Source of the DNA: Mycobacterium kyorinense
GTDB lineage: Bacteria > Actinomycetota > Actinomycetes > Mycobacteriales > Mycobacteriaceae
Direction: 5' to 3'
Assembly (NCBI RefSeq): GCF_002101735.1
Contig: NZ_LQPE01000076.1
Location: forward strand, 38,823-102,822
DNA length: 64,000 bases
Below, in pieces: positions 1 through 11,845 of this stretch (positions within the stretch are counted from its first letter, which is position 1; each line of letters starts with the position of its first letter). A program made the position numbers and the translations under genes. The notes under the pieces are model-generated. The model searched no databases, was not told where the DNA came from, and was given only the letters and a program-made list of their open reading frames with translations.

Positions 1-88
1 CGAAACGCTTCGCCGGGTATTCGTCAGCCGGCTCGGCGTATCACCGAAGGCCTACCGGGACAGGTTCCGCACGGCAGCGCGAGAGTGA
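1..88 (+). CDS. C-terminal end of an AraC/GlxA-type transcriptional regulator (partial)
   Basis: Only the last 28 codons lie in the window, read from base 2 to a TGA at 86-88. The peptide contains TLRRVFVSRLGVSPKAYRDR, the usual second helix-turn-helix and tail of AraC-family DNA-binding domains, especially GlxA-like regulators. The rest of the gene lies to the left. Its target cannot be told from this fragment. The next gene is convergent and ends 17 bases away. Confidence 0.6.
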   Translation, partial: ETLRRVFVSRLGVSPKAYRDRFRTAARE

Positions 89-105
89 CTGCGCGACAGC
101 GTAAT

Positions 106-807
106 TCAGGTCAGTCGGGGCAACTGCGCGCGGATCAGCGGCGCGATCTTGTCGGCCATGTACTGATGCCCGGCGTCGGTGGGGTGTATGCCGTCGGCGC
201 CGATCAGGTCGGGTTTGCCGACGAACCAGTGTTCGGCGATCGGATCGACGAACGTGGCGCCCATGGCCCGGGCCTGGTCGCCGATGATGTCGCGAACCTG
301 CAGCACTGCCTGGGGCGGATCGGCGGTCGGCCAGGGCGGGCCGATCACCAGAAGTCTCGCCGCCGGGGCAGTGCGGTGCGCCAGATCGAGTGTGTCGTGG
401 GCCATTTGGCCGAGCAGCTCGGGCTCGACGCCCTGGTCATTGCGGGACCCGAAAAACACCACCAGCGCGTCGTTGGGCCGCACCGTCCTGGCGGTCAGGT
501 CCTCGAAAACGCTGCCGTGGTCGCCGCGTACCGCATATCCGGCTCTGCCTTCGGACGCCACATCGGGTGCGATCTGCACTCCCTGCCGGGCAAGGCTGAC
601 CCATGCGCGTGCGGTCCACGCCTTCGATCCCAGGCCGCCCTCGTCGGTCCCGGTGGTGTACGAGTCGCCGATCACCGCGACATGGTTGACCGCGGAACCC
701 AGAGTGAGCGTTCGGTAGGGCGGCGCCGGCGCCCGGTATCCGCTGACCATGCCGATCATGCCGATCGCAAAGGTCAGTGAGACGACCAACGCGGCCAGGC
801 GACCCAC
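106..807 (-). CDS. Exported SGNH/GDSL-family hydrolase
   Basis: Predicted 233-residue secreted or membrane-anchored esterase/lipase of the SGNH fold. Residues 4-23 form a hydrophobic N-terminal export segment. The block I nucleophile motif GDSY is at 47-50 (Ser49), and the last catalytic block DGIHP lies near residues 205-209 (Asp205, His208). I start at GTG 807 because a GGAGG ribosome site sits a few bases before it; a GTG at 819 is also in frame. It follows a membrane acyltransferase on the same strand, the pairing of M. tuberculosis Rv0517-Rv0518. The substrate is unknown; a cell-envelope acyl ester is a reasonable inference. Confidence 0.8.
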   Translation of the reverse strand: MGRLAALVVSLTFAIGMIGMVSGYRAPAPPYRTLTLGSAVNHVAVIGDSYTTGTDEGGLGSKAWTARAWVSLARQGVQIAPDVASEGRAGYAVRGDHGSVFEDLTARTVRPNDALVVFFGSRNDQGVEPELLGQMAHDTLDLAHRTAPAARLLVIGPPWPTADPPQAVLQVRDIIGDQARAMGATFVDPIAEHWFVGKPDLIGADGIHPTDAGHQYMADKIAPLIRAQLPRLT

Positions 808-895
808 CGTTACCTCCACTGTTCAATACGTCGTCGAGCAATGCCCCGTGTTAGCGGCATCGTATGAGGAAAAACTTGGAATTCGACGCGATCAG

Positions 896-2137
896 CTAGC
901 CAGCACGCATCGCAATCGCCTTGCTGCGCTCTTCGCGGGCGCCGTCGATCGGTTGGAGTTTGGCCTTCACCGGGCCGGCGCCCAGGTCGACGTGCGGCTC
1001 CGTTCCCGGGGCCCCGACGTCGACCATCCGGCGCATCCACCGGCGTGCGGGCTCTTCCACGAAGTGGAAAAGCACGATCGAAATGACCGTGGCGATCGCG
1101 AGCAGGCCGACGACCGTCAGCTTGCCCCCGAAGCCCTGCAATGTCAGCTCGAACTGGCGCGCGGTCCATATCCACGAGGTGTGCACCAATTCGTGAACCA
1201 TGTAGAGGCAAAACGAGATCTCGCCGCCGAACACCATGGCCCGCACCGACAGCATCCGCGGCAGGCTGCCGGTTCCCATGGCGAGCGTCATCACCAACGG
1301 CACGAACAACACGTCGACGATGCCGCCGCTGTCGATGACCCCTGGTATCGGAAACGCGTCGAGCAGGTACAGCAGCCCCACGATGGCCGCGGTGAGCAGC
1401 AGGGAAACGTACCCGGCGCCGCGCCGCGCCCGGTCGGTGAGGCGTAGCCGCATGACGGCCGCGGCAACCAGTGCTCCCGCCGTGAACTGCATGACGATGC
1501 GCGGCAACCAGCTCCACGGTGTGTAGAACTGCCCGCTGGCCAACAGCAGCAGCACCGGCGGCAGCGATGCGCCGATCGCGAGAAAGACCAAGCTTCGGGC
1601 TCGTGTCGCGTGCGCCATCCGGAATATCACCAGCACCAGCGCACCGAACAGCAAATAGGCCAACCACTCGGCGCTGATCGACCAGGCCGGGCCGTCCCAG
1701 CTCGAGCCGTCGAAATACGGCTGGAACCACAGCTGCACCAGCAGAACTTGGCGCACATAGCTGACGGCGGTAAGCCGGCTGACGTCCTCCGATGGGACGT
1801 GGCCGACGTGCAGGGTGAAGATCCACCAGGCGGCCGCCAGATGCAGGGTGACCAGGTAGACCGGCCAGACGCGCGCCAGTCGCAGCCAGAGGAAGTGCAG
1901 CGTGGCTCGGGTGGACCACGACCAGCCCATCCGGTCCAGATAGTTCCAGGTCAGCACGAAGCCACTGAGGATGAAGAACAGGTCGACACCCTGCGCGCCG
2001 CAGTTGAGTACCGGTGCGAGGGCGTCGCTGAAGTCGGGTGCCGACTCCCGCAGCAGCGGGCGGAAATGGAACAGCACTACCCACACGGCGGCGATGATGC
2101 GAAGACCGGTGAGGGCCTTGATGTCTCCGCTGCGCAC
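896..2137 (-). CDS. Integral membrane acyltransferase, acyltransferase-3 family
   Basis: 413 residues with about ten hydrophobic membrane segments. The first segment carries the family signature TGLRIIAAVWVVLFHF, with conserved Arg13 and His24, which in acyltransferase-3/OafA-type proteins help move an acyl group onto an envelope carbohydrate or lipid. The GTG start at 2137 is preceded by GGAAAGAG. The downstream SGNH hydrolase 88 bases away suggests a pair that adds and removes acyl groups; many OafA proteins carry an SGNH domain fused to this module. The C-terminal 40 residues are charged and cytoplasmic. The exact acceptor is not identifiable. Confidence 0.85.
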   Translation of the reverse strand: MRSGDIKALTGLRIIAAVWVVLFHFRPLLRESAPDFSDALAPVLNCGAQGVDLFFILSGFVLTWNYLDRMGWSWSTRATLHFLWLRLARVWPVYLVTLHLAAAWWIFTLHVGHVPSEDVSRLTAVSYVRQVLLVQLWFQPYFDGSSWDGPAWSISAEWLAYLLFGALVLVIFRMAHATRARSLVFLAIGASLPPVLLLLASGQFYTPWSWLPRIVMQFTAGALVAAAVMRLRLTDRARRGAGYVSLLLTAAIVGLLYLLDAFPIPGVIDSGGIVDVLFVPLVMTLAMGTGSLPRMLSVRAMVFGGEISFCLYMVHELVHTSWIWTARQFELTLQGFGGKLTVVGLLAIATVISIVLFHFVEEPARRWMRRMVDVGAPGTEPHVDLGAGPVKAKLQPIDGAREERSKAIAMRAG

Positions 2138-2289
2138 AACACTCTTTCCGGGACGTCGCTGCTGGTTTCGTTCGCGCCACTGCGTCGGCCGGCCGGACAG
2201 GGCCGCCTCTCACGCGGCAGCGTGTGGAGAGTATCAGTGCGATGCCCCGAATGCCGCGTCGGAACGCCGGGACACAACCCCGCAAAGTA

Positions 2290-2324
2290 TTGACTCATTC
2301 CAGAAAAGGGGCAATATTCCTACT

Positions 2325-2325
<1 letters not shown>
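2290..2325 (+). promoter_or_regulatory. furA promoter, probably giving a leaderless transcript
   Basis: A TTGACT hexamer (2290-2295) is followed by the AT-rich CAATATTCC stretch, which supplies a -10 element ending a few bases before the GTG start of furA. No Shine-Dalgarno sequence precedes that GTG. In M. tuberculosis and M. smegmatis the furA promoter lies immediately upstream and transcription starts at or next to the start codon, with FurA acting on this AT-rich region. The arrangement here looks the same. Confidence 0.6.
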
Positions 2326-4960
<2,635 letters not shown>

Positions 4961-4977
4961 TCAGCGCTGACAACCAA

Positions 4978-5013
4978 CGGCACCCCGTGAGCGATCCAGC
5001 TCGCGGGGTGCCG
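4978..5013 (+). terminator. Hairpin terminator after katG
   Basis: A 15-base stem (4978-4992 with 4999-5013, one G-T wobble) and a six-base loop begin 17 bases after the katG stop. The strongly GC-paired CGGCACCCC arm is followed by CTTTCGCT rather than a long T run, which is typical of mycobacterial intrinsic terminators. Confidence 0.75.
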
Positions 5014-5175
5014 CTTTCGCTGGTGCCGCCCGCCGGCGATCCGAAAGTTCTTTCTTAGCAAAGTATTAAGCGTTGCACCCGGTGACCTTAGAGTCGCCCA
5101 TTAGCGTCGCGATCAGGTTGAGGGCAATTCCTTAGCCGCGTATTCCGGCAACCTGATTGAGAAGTGAGGCCACTC

Positions 5176-5634
5176 ATGACCGAATCGCTTGGTACGTCAG
5201 GTTCCTACCCCACGCCGCGCCACGGCAGCCCGGTGATCGACTGCGGCGGCGCAACCGTCCGCGCGCAGTGCCGTCACCTGGCGACCGTGGTGACGATCAG
5301 CGGTGCGGTCGACGCGATGAACGTCGAGCGGGTCAGTGAATACAGCCGGCATTTCGTTCTGTCCGACAAGCCCCTCATCCTGGATCTGAGCGGCGTGGAT
5401 TGCCTGGCCTCCGACGGCATTCGCCTGCTGTACCGCATCGACGACGACTGCCGCGCCGCTGGAGTCGAATGGGCGCTGATCGCAAGTCCGGCGGTCAGCC
5501 GAGTGCTGCAGATCACCAACGACGACGGCATGTTCCCCACCGCCGAGTCGGTGCACGAAGCGCTGCATTACTTCGCCGACGCCATCTCCGCGCGTCGTCG
5601 GCTGCTGATGCCGCTGCTGCACAAGACCGCGTAA
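5176..5634 (+). CDS. Lone STAS-domain protein (anti-anti-sigma factor type)
   Basis: 152 residues. A single STAS fold spans about residues 25-115, with DKPLILDLSGVDCLASDGIR around the site where these proteins carry a phosphorylatable Ser or Thr in a D-(S/T)-x-(G/A) motif; here it reads ASDGI. Such proteins bind an anti-sigma kinase and release a sigma factor. No anti-sigma or sigma gene is adjacent. ATG 5176 has a GAGG site six bases before it, which favours it over GTG 5164. An M. tuberculosis STAS gene (Rv1904) lies near katG, so position supports orthology. The partner is unknown. Confidence 0.75.
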   Translation: MTESLGTSGSYPTPRHGSPVIDCGGATVRAQCRHLATVVTISGAVDAMNVERVSEYSRHFVLSDKPLILDLSGVDCLASDGIRLLYRIDDDCRAAGVEWALIASPAVSRVLQITNDDGMFPTAESVHEALHYFADAISARRRLLMPLLHKTA

Positions 5635-5670
5635 CGCCGCAGGCCACCGCGCCGACTCGCGTTTCTCGGT

Positions 5671-6201
5671 ATGCTGCTCGTCGTGAGGTCGAAACCAATA
5701 GCGCTTGCCGCCGCGGCGCTTCTTCTCGCGGGTTGGGGCGTGACCTCCGGCGTTGCGGCCGCCGACCCGACGCCCGCGCCGCAGCCGCACCAGCCGGGTC
5801 CGAAGCAACCGGGCCCCGGCCCGGCACAGCCTCCGCAGGGGCAACCGCAGGCGCAGGGGCAGCCGAAGACGACCATCGACCACGACGGCAAGTACGTCGT
5901 GGGCACCGACATCGCCCCCGGCGTCTACACGTCGGCGGGCCCGGTCGAAAAGGGCGCGTGCTACTGGAAGCGCCTCGGCGCCGGCGACAACGGCAACGAG
6001 ATCCTCGACAGCGCGATGACCAAGAAGCCTCAGGTTGTGCAGATCGAGGCCAGTGACAAAGCATTCAAGACCGACGGCTGCCAGCCCTGGCAGAAGAACG
6101 ACTCGGCGAGTCCGGATACCGGCCGGTCGCCCGCGGAGACCAGGGCGGGGATGGACATCCTGAACGGGATCCTCAACGGAGCGCAACCGCCGAAGTCCTG
6201 A
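5671..6201 (+). CDS. Secreted proline-rich protein, Rv1906c-like
   Basis: About 176 residues from ATG 5671 (GTG 5683 would give 172). A signal peptide ends near GVAAADP. A Pro/Gln-rich linker of about 35 residues (PQPHQPGPKQPGPGP) follows, then a compact domain with KYVVGTDIAPGVYTSAGP and the residues GACYWKR. The G-T-D-I-x-P-G-x-Y pattern occurs in small exported actinobacterial proteins of unknown function. M. tuberculosis has a secreted protein, Rv1906c, at the same place near katG. It should act outside the membrane; no enzymatic residues are evident. Confidence 0.65.
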   Translation: MLLVVRSKPIALAAAALLLAGWGVTSGVAAADPTPAPQPHQPGPKQPGPGPAQPPQGQPQAQGQPKTTIDHDGKYVVGTDIAPGVYTSAGPVEKGACYWKRLGAGDNGNEILDSAMTKKPQVVQIEASDKAFKTDGCQPWQKNDSASPDTGRSPAETRAGMDILNGILNGAQPPKS

Positions 6202-6208
6202 TCGCGGC

Positions 6209-6889
6209 ATGCAAACCGTCGAATACGCACCCGGCAGGCTCGCTGACCTCGTCGGCGATGCGGACCGGCGGGCCGTGCTGATATGGCACGGGCAGCAGAG
6301 CAACGCCCGCGCCGCTGTTCGGCCGTTGGCCGAGCTGGTGGCCGGCCATGGGCTGGCCGTGGTGGCGCCCGACTGGAATTCCCACGCCGCCGACGGCGGC
6401 CGTGACGACCTGCTGCGCTCGGTGGAGTTCGCCCGGCAGCAAGCCCCGGACCCCGACGCACTCGTGCTCGTGGGCTGGTCGCTGGGCGGTGCCGCAGCGG
6501 CCGGGCTGACGGCACAGGCAAGCCGCCACGGCCTGCGTTTCGCCCACACCGTCTGTCTGGCCGGCGCATTCATGGTGCCGGACCCGATCACCGGAAAACA
6601 GCCGGCCGCATGGCTGACCGATGCGCAGAACCGCTCGCCGTTCACGTTGCTGCACGGCGTTGCCGACCACGCCGTTCCGTTACAAGCCAGCCGCGATTTC
6701 GCGTCGGCGCTCGAACAGAACGGATGGCCGGTGGAATTGGCCGAACTCGCCGCCGATCACGGCTCGATCGCCGGTGCCAGCTACGACCCTGTCGCCGACC
6801 GCTATTCGGCCGGCCGGGACCGTGACACCCTGGCCGTCGCGGCCGATGTGGCCGCCCGCATCGCCGCCGCGGCAGGGATCGAGTTTTAA
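6209..6889 (+). CDS. Alpha/beta-hydrolase, dienelactone-hydrolase-like
   Basis: 226 residues. The fold is recognised by VLIWHGQQSN (oxyanion region), the nucleophile elbow GWSLGG (Ser near residue 91), HGVADHAVP carrying the acid Asp, and ADHGSI carrying the catalytic His. There is no signal peptide, so it is probably cytosolic. ATG 6209 begins 8 bases after the previous stop, suggesting cotranscription with the secreted protein. It is convergent with the next lipase gene, whose stop abuts its own. The substrate is unknown. Confidence 0.75.
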   Translation: MQTVEYAPGRLADLVGDADRRAVLIWHGQQSNARAAVRPLAELVAGHGLAVVAPDWNSHAADGGRDDLLRSVEFARQQAPDPDALVLVGWSLGGAAAAGLTAQASRHGLRFAHTVCLAGAFMVPDPITGKQPAAWLTDAQNRSPFTLLHGVADHAVPLQASRDFASALEQNGWPVELAELAADHGSIAGASYDPVADRYSAGRDRDTLAVAADVAARIAAAAGIEF

Positions 6890-8103
6890 CGCCGGGCTAT
6901 CCAGTCCCGCAGCTTTGCGTAGACCTGCGGGTGGTTCAGCAAATCGAAATGGTGCAATCCGGCCAAGGTCACCCCGTGCTCGGGTTCGAACGGAATCGAG
7001 CGCGACTTTCCGCGACCCGACGCACTTGCCGGGCGCACCAGAAAATCGCCGGCGACCATGCCGACCAACGGCGGCGCGGAAGTCGTGGCCACGAAATGAT
7101 AGGTGGCGCCGGGAAGAAACGGCACCTCTCGGCAGCGATCCCGAAGGAACTCGTCCGGATCGGCCTCGCACCAGTCCTCGTCGAGGCAGGAGCCGAAACG
7201 AAGGTCTTTGACCCCTGCACTGCGGGTATTCAAAAAGCTTGCAATCGCCCGTGTTTCGGGTAGCCGGGCCATTGCCCACGACGCAACGTTGACGCCCTTT
7301 TCCAGATCGGCGCCCAGATGCGGCGAGCCAAGGCACACAACATGACTCACGGCGTCGGTCCATCGATGTCGTTGCTGCCCACCGTAATGGCAAGCGCTCC
7401 GGACCACCAGGCCGCCCATTGAGTGGCCCACCAACACGAGTTCGTCGACGGGAACGGGCCATTGGCTGTGCAGGCGGTCCAGCACGTCGGCGAGCGCGCG
7501 GCCGTTGGCCGATATGTGCAGTCCGGTGTTGTACCGCAGGTAAACCGGCGTGAATCCGAGATCTTCGCGCAGGCGTTGGCCGTAGGTGCGTCCGTCGTCG
7601 CCGTCCCGCGGTGCGCGAGCCCAGGACCACTCGGTCAGACACCAGCCGTGCAGGAAGACGACGACGCGGCCGGTGGCCGTCGGGAACGCGGCGGCGATCG
7701 AGTCGGCCGTAGCCGGAATTGGGTTGCCGCAGTGCCGGATTTGCATTTCGCCGGCGAACTTGTTTCCGTGCTCGGCCAACTGATCCCCATACAGCCCGTT
7801 GAGGGCGGCGACGGCCTTGGCGACCCTGCGGCGTGCCACGAGCTCGTCGTCGCCGTCGTCGCCCCACGCCTCGGACGCAATCGTGCTCGCCGCGCGGGCG
7901 GCGCCGCGAATGCTGCGGTCCACACCGCGATAGATGGTGTGCGCGAGCGCGTTGTGCACCGCCCGGGTCGGCGCCGCGGTCGGTCCGATCGACGCGAAGA
8001 CGCGCTCGGCGATCCCGGTGTGCATCCCGCGCACCAGCGTCGTCACGACTGCGGACGCCTCCCCGGCCAGCTCGCCGACTGCACGGATGTCGCTGCGCTG
8101 CAT
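6886..8103 (-). CDS. Alpha/beta-hydrolase lipase with PGAP1-like fold
   Basis: 405 residues from ATG 8103 (GTG 8109 is possible). An N-terminal Ala-rich helical region of about 110 residues precedes the hydrolase core: [15 protein letters not shown] (oxyanion site), nucleophile elbow GHSMGGLV, and a late [10 protein letters not shown] supplying the His. The architecture is that of mycobacterial triacylglycerol lipase-like proteins. It is divergent from an acyl-CoA dehydrogenase across a short shared promoter region, which suggests common control and a role in releasing fatty acids. The stop overlaps the end of the convergent hydrolase by four bases. Confidence 0.75.
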   Translation of the reverse strand: MQRSDIRAVGELAGEASAVVTTLVRGMHTGIAERVFASIGPTAAPTRAVHNALAHTIYRGVDRSIRGAARAASTIASEAWGDDGDDELVARRRVAKAVAALNGLYGDQLAEHGNKFAGEMQIRHCGNPIPATADSIAAAFPTATGRVVVFLHGWCLTEWSWARAPRDGDDGRTYGQRLREDLGFTPVYLRYNTGLHISANGRALADVLDRLHSQWPVPVDELVLVGHSMGGLVVRSACHYGGQQRHRWTDAVSHVVCLGSPHLGADLEKGVNVASWAMARLPETRAIASFLNTRSAGVKDLRFGSCLDEDWCEADPDEFLRDRCREVPFLPGATYHFVATTSAPPLVGMVAGDFLVRPASASGRGKSRSIPFEPEHGVTLAGLHHFDLLNHPQVYAKLRDWIARR

Positions 8104-8131
8104 CGTCACCCCCACGATTTGTGTGTTGAGT

Positions 8132-8150
8132 ATACAAACGTTTACTGTAT
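8132..8150. promoter_or_regulatory. Inverted repeat ATACA-N9-TGTAT between divergent lipid genes
   Basis: Perfect 5-base arms ATACA and TGTAT flank AACGTTTAC, which itself contains the palindrome AAACGTTT. The site lies 29 bases from the lipase start and 51 bases from the acyl-CoA dehydrogenase start. Its size and AT content fit a TetR-type operator. No cognate regulator gene is adjacent, so the assignment is inferred from position and symmetry only. Confidence 0.4.
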
Positions 8151-8200
8151 GCGCGGTCGGTCTACACTGGCGCGTGCCCGCCCCCCTGATAGGAGCCCTG

Positions 8201-9418
8201 ATGGACGCGACGTTCTCGATGGAACTACCCGAGGAGGTCGTGCACGTCCGTGATTGGGTACACGAGTTCGCCGAGACGGTCATCCGGCCGGCCGCGGCGG
8301 AGTGGGACGAGCGCGAGGAAACGCCGTGGCCGATCATCCAGGAGGCCGCCAAGGTCGGGCTCTACACCCCTGACCTGTTCGCGCAGATGGCGGCCGAGCG
8401 CAGCGGGCTCGGTCTGCTGACGGTGTTCGAGGAAACGTTTTGGGGCGACGCCGGAATTGCGTTGTCCATCTTGGCCACCGGTCTGGCCGCGGCGGCGTTG
8501 GCGGCCAACGGCACTCCGGAGCAGCTCGCCGAGTGGCTGCCGCAGATGTTCGGCACTCCGGACGATCCGAAACTGGCGGCGTTCTGTTCGTCCGAGCCCG
8601 GCGCCGGGTCCGACGTCGGCGCGGTGCGTACCCGGGCCGTCTACGACGAAGCCTCCGACGAGTGGGTGCTCAACGGCACCAAAACCTGGGCCACCAACGG
8701 CGGCATCGCCAACGTGCACGTGGTGGTGGCCTCGGTGGACCCCGAGCTGGGCACCCGCGGTCAGGCCACATTCATCGTGCCGCACGGCACGAAAGGCCTG
8801 TCGCAGGGCCAGAAGTTCAAAAAGCACGGCATACGCGCCTCGCACACCGCCGAGGTCGTGCTCGACGACGTGCACATTCCGGGTGAGTTGATCCTTGGCG
8901 GCAGAGAACGTTTCGAGCGCCGACTGGCGAAAATCCGCTCGGGCGAACGGACTTCCAGCCAGGCTGCAATGATGACGTTCGAGCGCACGCGCCCGGCGGT
9001 GGGTGCGATGGCGTTGGGCATTGCGCGCGCAGCCTACGAGTATGCGCTGGAATATGCTTGCCAGCGCGAGCAATTCGGCCGAAAGATCGCCGAATTCCAA
9101 GCCATTGCGTTCAAGCTGGCCGACATGAAAAGCCGCATCGACGCGTCCCGGATGTTGGTGTGGCGGGCCGGCTGGATGCAACGCAACAACAAGTCGTTCA
9201 GCTCAGCCGAGGGCTCGATGGCAAAACTGTACGCCAGCGAGACGGCCGTCTACGTCACCGACGAAGCCATCCAGATTCTCGGCGGTAATGGTTACACCCG
9301 TGACTATCCCGTCGAGCGGATGCATCGGGACGCCAAGATCTTCACGATCTTCGAAGGGACCAGCGAGATCCAGCGACTGGTCATCGGAAGGGCGCTGACC
9401 GGTCTCACCATTCGCTGA
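8201..9418 (+). CDS. Acyl-CoA dehydrogenase (FadE family)
   Basis: 405-residue FAD enzyme catalysing the alpha,beta-dehydrogenation of an acyl-CoA in beta-oxidation. It has the FAD/acyl loop [13 protein letters not shown], the middle-domain [11 protein letters not shown], the C-terminal helical domain [13 protein letters not shown] and [15 protein letters not shown], and [10 protein letters not shown] where the catalytic Glu of short- and medium-chain enzymes lies. The ATG at 8201 follows AGGAG at 8191. Length is normal. It is divergent from the lipase gene. Chain-length or steroid preference cannot be read from sequence alone. Confidence 0.92.
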   Translation: MDATFSMELPEEVVHVRDWVHEFAETVIRPAAAEWDEREETPWPIIQEAAKVGLYTPDLFAQMAAERSGLGLLTVFEETFWGDAGIALSILATGLAAAALAANGTPEQLAEWLPQMFGTPDDPKLAAFCSSEPGAGSDVGAVRTRAVYDEASDEWVLNGTKTWATNGGIANVHVVVASVDPELGTRGQATFIVPHGTKGLSQGQKFKKHGIRASHTAEVVLDDVHIPGELILGGRERFERRLAKIRSGERTSSQAAMMTFERTRPAVGAMALGIARAAYEYALEYACQREQFGRKIAEFQAIAFKLADMKSRIDASRMLVWRAGWMQRNNKSFSSAEGSMAKLYASETAVYVTDEAIQILGGNGYTRDYPVERMHRDAKIFTIFEGTSEIQRLVIGRALTGLTIR

Positions 9419-9437
9419 CTCGACCTCGACGTTTGGG

Positions 9438-10154
9438 CTAGCTGTGCGCCCTCAGGCGCGCCTTGGCTTCCTTTACCGACGCCGCGGCCTCGCGGCTGGC
9501 CTGCTCGGCCTCCCGCAGCTTTCGGCGGGCCTCGTCGTGGCGCTGCTCGGCCGTGGCGAGCTCCTCCCGCCGCCGCGACAGTGCCTCCTCGGCGTCGGAC
9601 TTGGCCTGCTCGGCCGCGGCCAACGCTGCCCTCAGCTCGTCGAGATGGCGGTCGTCGTCGCGGGATTTCGGCGCGGGTTCCGCCGCCGCTTCGCCGAACC
9701 CGCCGAAACCCGACCAGCGTTCGGCCTTGGTCAGCCGGCCGAGCCTGGCCGCCACATCCGGGTCGGCGATCGCTGCCTGCAGCGTGCTCGAGACGTCCTC
9801 GCGCAGCGCCGCCGGCGGGTTGGTCAGCTCTGCCGTCTCGAAAGCTGTCCGCCCGAGTTCCTCGATGAGCGCATGCTGCTCGGTAGACAAGCGGCGGATG
9901 CGCCCGCCGTCGAGTGCGGCGTGCGCGCCGCGCAGCCGATCGCCAAGCTCGATGAGCCGGCGCTTGGCTTCCTTGTGCCGCAGCACAACTCGATTGACCA
10001 CCCACGCCGCGGTGGTGGGCTTGCGGGCCGCGGAGATCCGCCTGGCGCCGCTCGCGTCGCCGCGTTTGCCGGCCGCTGTGGCCAGCTTGCTGCGCAGCGC
10101 GGTGAAGCCGTCCGGCTTGACCGAATACAGTTCGTCGAGCTCGTCGTCAGCCAT
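9438..10154 (-). CDS. Conserved actinobacterial coiled-coil protein
   Basis: 238 residues with no signal peptide or membrane segment. The N-terminal half contains the conserved KPTTAAWVVNRVVLRH and a helical block. The C-terminal 90 residues are a long Ala/Glu/Arg heptad-rich coiled coil (ALAAAEQAKSDAEEALSRRR). Such proteins are widespread in mycobacteria and have no assigned function that I can name. It is convergent with the acyl-CoA dehydrogenase, 19 bases apart, and is followed upstream by another helical cytosolic protein on the same strand. Confidence 0.65.
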   Translation of the reverse strand: MADDELDELYSVKPDGFTALRSKLATAAGKRGDASGARRISAARKPTTAAWVVNRVVLRHKEAKRRLIELGDRLRGAHAALDGGRIRRLSTEQHALIEELGRTAFETAELTNPPAALREDVSSTLQAAIADPDVAARLGRLTKAERWSGFGGFGEAAAEPAPKSRDDDRHLDELRAALAAAEQAKSDAEEALSRRREELATAEQRHDEARRKLREAEQASREAAASVKEAKARLRAHS

Positions 10155-10202
10155 GACCTCACATGGTGACGCATTCGCCGCGCCCCGGTGTTCAATCGGC
10201 GA

Positions 10203-10772
10203 TCAGTGTGCGGCGGCCTCAGCCTCGTCGTGTTCGGCGCCGTTGACGGTCAGCGCCTCGTCCCAGCCGTTGAGATGCGTCTCGACCGGCTGCTCGACGG
10301 GTTCGTCGCCGACCACCTCGCGCAGCGCGGCGATCAGCTGGTGGACCTTCACGACCTCGTCCTCGGTGGGAGTCGCGCCCGCCTCCAGCTCGTCGGGAAG
10401 CTCGGGACGGAGCCCGACGCCGCGGGCCGCTTCATCGGCGGACAACTTGGCGCGAATCCGCGCGGTGTAGAGCTGCTGGCCCAGGCTCGACCCGGGTGCC
10501 GACGCGGCGCGTGCCATCAGGTCGTCGTAGCGTCGCCGAACATCGCTGAGCGCCACGATGACCGAGGATGTGGACCTGCTTTGCGTTGCTGCGTCAGTCA
10601 AAGCCGCGCGCAATTTACGCAGACCGGAGAGAACCACCTCGGCGCGTTTCTGGAACTTCTTGTCCTCGGGAAAAGGCAACGAATCAATGGCAGCCCGGTA
10701 CATGTGCATCGCCGCTTCGGCAAGACTGACAATGACTTGCGCTTCGCCTACATTCGGGTCGAATTCGCCCAT
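10203..10772 (-). CDS. Helical protein with XRE-like segment; paralogue of 45590-46060
   Basis: 189 residues. The first 90 residues are helical, with VIVSLAEAAMHMYRAAID and SSVIVALSDVRRRYDDL. Residues 95-135 contain LGQQLYTARIRAKLSADEAA, resembling the start of an XRE-type helix-turn-helix, followed by an acidic tail ending in DEAEAAAH. A second gene in this window (45590-46060) shares the same blocks in the same order but lacks the long acidic tail. The function is unknown; a DNA-binding or regulatory role is an inference from the XRE-like segment. Confidence 0.65.
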   Translation of the reverse strand: MGEFDPNVGEAQVIVSLAEAAMHMYRAAIDSLPFPEDKKFQKRAEVVLSGLRKLRAALTDAATQSRSTSSVIVALSDVRRRYDDLMARAASAPGSSLGQQLYTARIRAKLSADEAARGVGLRPELPDELEAGATPTEDEVVKVHQLIAALREVVGDEPVEQPVETHLNGWDEALTVNGAEHDEAEAAAH

Positions 10773-10866
10773 GGCCCCTCAATTCTGTTTGGTGTCCGTC
10801 GTCGACTGCACGGACGAGAGTATCGGTAACGACGCCGAGGCAACAATATGAGGTGCCGATTCATCC

Positions 10867-11742
10867 CTAGCCGCGAGAGACCCTGCGAACCTCGATCCGC
10901 CCGTCGGTTTCGCGCACCTCGAGCGCCGGCTGGCTGACCGTCGCCGGGCCGCGCAGCAGGGTGCCGTCGCGAATGTCGAAGCGCGAGCCATGGCACGAGC
11001 AGGTGACGACGTGGCCGTCCAGGTCGCCGTCGCTGAGCAGACAGCCGCGATGCCCGCAGCGGTCATGGATCGCGTACGCGTGGCCGTCGAGACGAACCAG
11101 CATGACCGGCGTATCTTCGACGTCCGCGGATTGCGGTTGTCCGTCGGCCAGCTCGACACCGTCGACCGCGGTCCACTCGCCGGGTCCGGGATCGAAGGCG
11201 GTCTGGTTGACACCGACACCGCGGACATAGGCCATGTGCCCGCCGAGATAGCCGCTGGCGCCAAGCAATCCGGCGCCGGCAAGTGCCAGCAACGTGCCCT
11301 TGACGCGTGCGCCGCGACGGCGGGCGACCAGTGAGGCGCAGTAGAGCAACAGCGCGGAGACATTTGCCTGGGCGTGAGCCAATCCGACGCGGCGGACACC
11401 GTCGTCGGAGAGCTCGGTGTCGGCCCAGTCGCTGAACCCGGTCACCGCTGTGGGCGCTGCTACGGCGATGCCCACCGCGATCAATCGCCGTGCCGCGCGA
11501 GCACCCGCACGCGGTGCGAGCACGTCCAACAACGACGCCGACAGGAAAGACCCGATCACCAGATCTGTCATCGGGGGGTGGGCCGGGTGGCCCAACCACG
11601 TCCCGCTGATCGCGTCTTTGAAGGGCTCCGGCGCGAACAACTCACGCAGTTTTTTAGCGAGGGCCTGTGCCGGGACGTCAAGGATGCCGGCGCGCTCGAG
11701 CGCGTCGATCACTGGTCGTGCTGGTGTGGAAACGGGCGCCAT
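10867..11742 (-). CDS. Membrane DUF2231 protein fused to a Rieske [2Fe-2S] domain
   Basis: 291 residues. The first about 175 form a DUF2231-type membrane domain with WLGHPAHPPMTD and four hydrophobic segments. The last about 100 form a Rieske domain. The cluster ligands are visible as C229-G-H231 and C248-S-C-H251, the CxH...CxxH pattern, so a [2Fe-2S] centre should form. It probably passes electrons at the membrane, but the partner oxidoreductase is not in the neighbourhood. An Arg-rich tail ends in VRRVSRG. It is monocistronic as far as can be seen. Confidence 0.85.
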   Translation of the reverse strand: MAPVSTPARPVIDALERAGILDVPAQALAKKLRELFAPEPFKDAISGTWLGHPAHPPMTDLVIGSFLSASLLDVLAPRAGARAARRLIAVGIAVAAPTAVTGFSDWADTELSDDGVRRVGLAHAQANVSALLLYCASLVARRRGARVKGTLLALAGAGLLGASGYLGGHMAYVRGVGVNQTAFDPGPGEWTAVDGVELADGQPQSADVEDTPVMLVRLDGHAYAIHDRCGHRGCLLSDGDLDGHVVTCSCHGSRFDIRDGTLLRGPATVSQPALEVRETDGRIEVRRVSRG

Positions 11743-11845
11743 GAGACTTCCTCTTGTCAGCGGTTCTCATGCAATACCCCGCCGGCAAGCCGACTACACC
11801 TTTTCCTGGTTATTTTCTGAACCTCTTTGGGGACAAGGGATTTCG

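Noticed and set aside
8132..8150. Reading the AACGTTTAC core as a KstR box
   Set aside because: KstR needs two bases between AAC and GTT; here they are adjacent, so the site was listed only as a general inverted repeat.
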